This document shows positions 5,253 to 6,415 of a DNA stretch of 6,415 nt, in pieces; positions within the stretch are counted from its first letter, which is position 1, and each line of letters starts with the position of its first letter. The position numbers and the translations under genes were made by a program. The notes under the pieces were generated by a model. That model searched no databases, was not told where the DNA came from, and was given only the letters and a program-made list of their open reading frames with translations. The DNA comes from Oscillospiraceae bacterium (GTDB lineage: Bacteria > Bacillota > Clostridia > Oscillospirales > Ruminococcaceae), in NCBI GenBank assembly GCA_030527085.1, contig JAUNBN010000079.1, positions 1-6,415 on the forward strand. The letters are read 5' to 3'.

Positions 5253-5498
5253 ATGAGATTGGATAAATTCTTAAAGGTAAGCCGCATAATCAAACGCCGC
5301 ACCGTAGCCAACGAGGTCTGCGACGCCTCGCGCGCCTCGGTGAACGGCAGGCCCGCCAAGGCCTCAAAGGAGCTCAAGGCCGGGGACATAGTCGAGCTCG
5401 CCATAGGGGAGGGCTCGGTGAGGTTCAAGGTGCTCTCCCTTGAGGAGAAGACAGGCAAGGACTTCGCCAAGGAGATGTACGAGATTCTGGCCGATTAG
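5253..5498 (+). CDS. rqcP: RqcP (YabO), S4-domain ribosome quality control factor
   Basis: The 81-residue protein is almost wholly an S4 RNA-binding domain: MRLDKFLKVSRIIKRRTVANEVCDASRASVNGRPAKASKELKAGD (1-45) is the alpha-L motif with its basic face, followed by a strand-rich tail VELAIGEGSVRFKVL. Length and sequence match YabO of Bacillus, renamed RqcP, which binds the 50S subunit with RqcH and promotes alanine-tail addition to stalled nascent chains. The related heat-shock protein Hsp15 is longer. The start ATG at 5253 is preceded only by a weak AGG (5240-5242), so translation may be inefficient, but no better start exists and the N terminus is family-like. It opens the conserved Bacillota order rqcP-yabP-yabQ-divIC. 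The next gene is 137 bases downstream, and no clear terminator separates them. Confidence 0.93.
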   Translation: MRLDKFLKVSRIIKRRTVANEVCDASRASVNGRPAKASKELKAGDIVELAIGEGSVRFKVLSLEEKTGKDFAKEMYEILAD

Positions 5499-5586
5499 CC
5501 GCCCTCGGTGCCATTAAGGCGGGGGTAAACACCCTGCAAAATCGCGCATCGGAAGCCTGTAAAAAGCGCCTATCAGGACACGCGCG

Positions 5587-5615
5587 AAATAAAGCCGCGA
5601 GCGCCCGCATATACT
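5587..5615 (+). promoter_or_regulatory. Candidate sigma-E (mother-cell sporulation) promoter of yabP
   Basis: CATATACT (5608-5615) matches the sigma-E -10 consensus CATACAMT at seven of eight positions. The core ATA of the -35 (5589-5591) lies 16 bases before it, the spacing expected for sigma-E, though the rest of the -35 is poor. In Bacillus subtilis yabP and yabQ belong to the sigma-E regulon, which makes the match more believable. The start would fall near 5622. Confidence 0.5.
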
Positions 5616-5625
5616 TTTATGCGGG
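5604..5625 (+). promoter_or_regulatory. Hairpin overlapping the yabP Shine-Dalgarno sequence
   Basis: Arms CCCGCATA (5604-5611) and TATGCGGG (5618-5625) form a perfect 8-bp stem around a 6-base loop. The right arm includes the first three G of the yabP Shine-Dalgarno sequence GGGAGGG (5623-5629). RNA reading through from rqcP could fold this hairpin and mask the site; RNA starting near 5622 could not, since the left arm would be missing. Confidence 0.5.
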
Positions 5626-5635
5626 AGGGACGGCT

Positions 5636-5896
5636 ATGAACAGCGCTCATTCATTTTCGGCTCAGGCGCGAGAGAGCATTCTCGTGAGCGGTATTTTACA
5701 GGTTCTGAGCTACGACGGCAGCGAGATAGTCGCCGAGTGCGAGGGCGCGCGCATCGTCATTCAGGGGGAGGGGCTGCGCATAGCCTCCTTTGAGCAGGAG
5801 AGCGGCCGACTCAGCATAGACGGCCGCCTGGACGCAATGCAGTACCTCGACGAACGGCCCGCCTCGGAGCCTTTTTTTAAGCGCATATTCAGGTGA
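5636..5896 (+). CDS. yabP: YabP sporulation protein
   Basis: The 86-residue protein belongs to the YabP/YqfC sporulation family. The pattern SILVSGILQVLSYDGSEIVAECEGARIVIQGEGLRIASFEQESGRLSIDGRLDAMQYLD (14-72) is the typical small beta-rich domain with its I-x-G-x-x-L-x-I and L-x-I-x-G-x-(I/L)-D blocks, and the PFFKRIFR tail is the usual C terminus. In Bacillus subtilis YabP is made in the mother cell under sigma-E and, with YabQ, is needed for spore cortex formation; its biochemical action is not established. ATG 5636 is preceded by GGGAGGG (5623-5629) at a six-base spacing. The stop TGA overlaps the GTG start of yabQ, so the two are translationally coupled. The presence of this pair shows the organism is, or descends from, an endospore former. 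Confidence 0.92.
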   Translation: MNSAHSFSAQARESILVSGILQVLSYDGSEIVAECEGARIVIQGEGLRIASFEQESGRLSIDGRLDAMQYLDERPASEPFFKRIFR

Positions 5897-6402
5897 ACTT
5901 CGGAGCCTTCAGCGCCGCCGACGCCCTCTCGGATGCCTTTCTCTCGCTGGGACTTGCCGTAGTCATAAGCTTTTTTTACCAGCTTGCGCTCTCGCGGCCG
6001 CCGCGCTCTAAAGCCCTGAGCTTCGCGGCGCACGCGCTTTTTTTCATTCCCGCCGGAGCCCTCGTGTTCTGCTTTATAGCGGGAGCCACGCAGGCGAAGG
6101 AGCCTCGCTGGTATCTCTTCGCCGGAGGCGCGGCGGGTGTCTTCGCCTATATAAAGTGCTTCTCGGGCCTCGTGGGCGGGATGCTGGCCGCGCTGCGCCG
6201 CTTTATACGCCGCCTGCTTTCGCCGCTCTTGAACGCTTTCGCGCGGACGGCGGGAGCCTTGCAAAGGCGGGCCGTCTCGGTGTATAATCAGCTTGCCGCG
6301 AAGCGCGCGGAAAAAGCTGAAAAGAGCGGGGAGGAAAATGGCCTCGAGAACGCAGAGCGGGGCTCAGGAAAAGAGCCGCGCAAGCCTTATACGCAGACGT
6401 AA
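5893..6402 (+). CDS. yabQ: YabQ, spore cortex biosynthesis membrane protein
   Basis: The 169-residue protein begins at GTG 5893, overlapping the yabP stop in the 4-base GTGA; no ATG gives a family-like start. Three strongly hydrophobic segments are visible at about 12-33, 43-65 and 73-97, followed by an arginine-rich amphipathic stretch (102-126) and a charged, Lys/Glu-rich tail (137-169) predicted to be cytoplasmic. This matches the YabQ family, a polytopic protein that in Bacillus subtilis localises to the forespore outer membranes and is required for cortex synthesis. It follows yabP and precedes divIC, as expected. The last 22 codons (6338-6402) overlap the start of divIC in another frame, so the tail composition may be shaped partly by the neighbour. 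A TATAAT promoter-like element lies within codons 131-132. Confidence 0.88.
   Translation: MNFGAFSAADALSDAFLSLGLAVVISFFYQLALSRPPRSKALSFAAHALFFIPAGALVFCFIAGATQAKEPRWYLFAGGAAGVFAYIKCFSGLVGGMLAALRRFIRRLLSPLLNAFARTAGALQRRAVSVYNQLAAKRAEKAEKSGEENGLENAERGSGKEPRKPYTQT
6259..6288 (+). promoter_or_regulatory. Candidate vegetative promoter for divIC inside yabQ
   Basis: TTGCAA (6259-6264), an 18-base spacer and a perfect TATAAT (6283-6288, the Tyr131-Asn132 codons of yabQ) would start RNA near 6295, about 43 bases before the divIC ATG. A perfect -10 is uncommon in this GC-rich coding background, but chance cannot be excluded. Confidence 0.45.
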
Positions 6403-6415
6403 GCTGGTGCTCTTT
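6338..6415 (+). CDS. divIC: DivIC/FtsB-like cell division protein, N terminus (truncated by the window edge)
   Basis: ATG 6338 follows a strong GGGGAGG (6328-6334) and opens a frame that runs to the window end: MASRTQSGAQEKSRASLIRRRKLVLF, 26 residues. The basic RRRK followed by LVLF looks like the cytoplasmic tail leading into the single membrane helix of septum formation initiator (DivIC/FtsB) proteins. In Bacillota the gene after yabQ is normally divIC. The coiled coil and extracellular part lie outside the window, so the assignment rests on context, start signals and the basic-to-hydrophobic transition. The start lies 65 bases inside the 3' end of yabQ in a different frame. DivIC acts with FtsL and DivIB in the divisome. 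Confidence 0.7.
   Translation, partial: MASRTQSGAQEKSRASLIRRRKLVLF

Noticed and set aside
5035..5470. Minus-strand frames over the rqcP promoter and gene
   Set aside because: They cross a good + strand promoter and an unmistakable S4-domain gene and show no family resemblance.
5499..5535. Terminator after rqcP
   Set aside because: A 5-bp CCGCC/GGCGG pairing is present but there is no T run, so read-through into yabP is expected.

Overview
The window looks like a moderately high-GC (clearly above 50%) endospore-forming Clostridia chromosome, probably of the Oscillospiraceae/Ruminococcaceae kind. The grounds are the sporulation genes yabP and yabQ in the conserved order rqcP-yabP-yabQ-divIC, Bacillota-type promoters (TTGACN/TATAAT) and strong purine-rich ribosome binding sites. 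Placement below class level is inference. No phage, insertion sequence, CRISPR, tRNA or rRNA signal was found.

Layout. (1) 1-475: the 3' end of a NahK-like APH-fold phosphotransferase on the + strand, closed by a perfect 12-bp-stem terminator. (2) 526-2612: a metal-homeostasis neighbourhood. A small cysteine-rich DUF2325 protein (minus) has a good sigma-A promoter overlapped by a perfect 11-bp-arm palindrome. A ZIP-family metal transporter (minus) has its own terminator and two candidate promoters. Divergent from it is a DtxR-family metal-dependent repressor (+) that carries the iron-type ligand set Met9/Cys100/Glu103/His104. The simplest reading, an inference, is that the DtxR protein senses a divalent metal and controls the palindrome-bearing promoter and perhaps its own. 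(3) 2684-3799: hemW, the radical-SAM heme chaperone (minus). (4) 3822-4236: 4.3 tandem copies of a 97-bp unit, each full copy holding an identical 9-bp-stem hairpin, placed between divergent hemW and a lipoprotein gene. The last, partial copy supplies the -35 hexamer of the lipoprotein promoter. (5) 4294-4985: a secreted lipoprotein of unknown function and its terminator. (6) 5174-6415: an extended -10 promoter, then rqcP, yabP, yabQ and the start of divIC/ftsB.

In the last cluster the genes serve different jobs: RqcP in ribosome quality control, YabP/YabQ in the mother cell during sporulation, DivIC in vegetative division. The sequence offers separate candidate promoters for each: sigma-A before rqcP, a sigma-E-like promoter directly before yabP, and a TATAAT promoter inside yabQ ahead of divIC. 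A hairpin that could mask the yabP ribosome binding site only in read-through RNA would reinforce that separation.

I did not find a clearly new multi-gene system. The observations most worth testing are the palindrome/DtxR/DUF2325 circuit, the hairpin tandem array that ends in a promoter, and the layered regulation of the yabP-yabQ-divIC segment.
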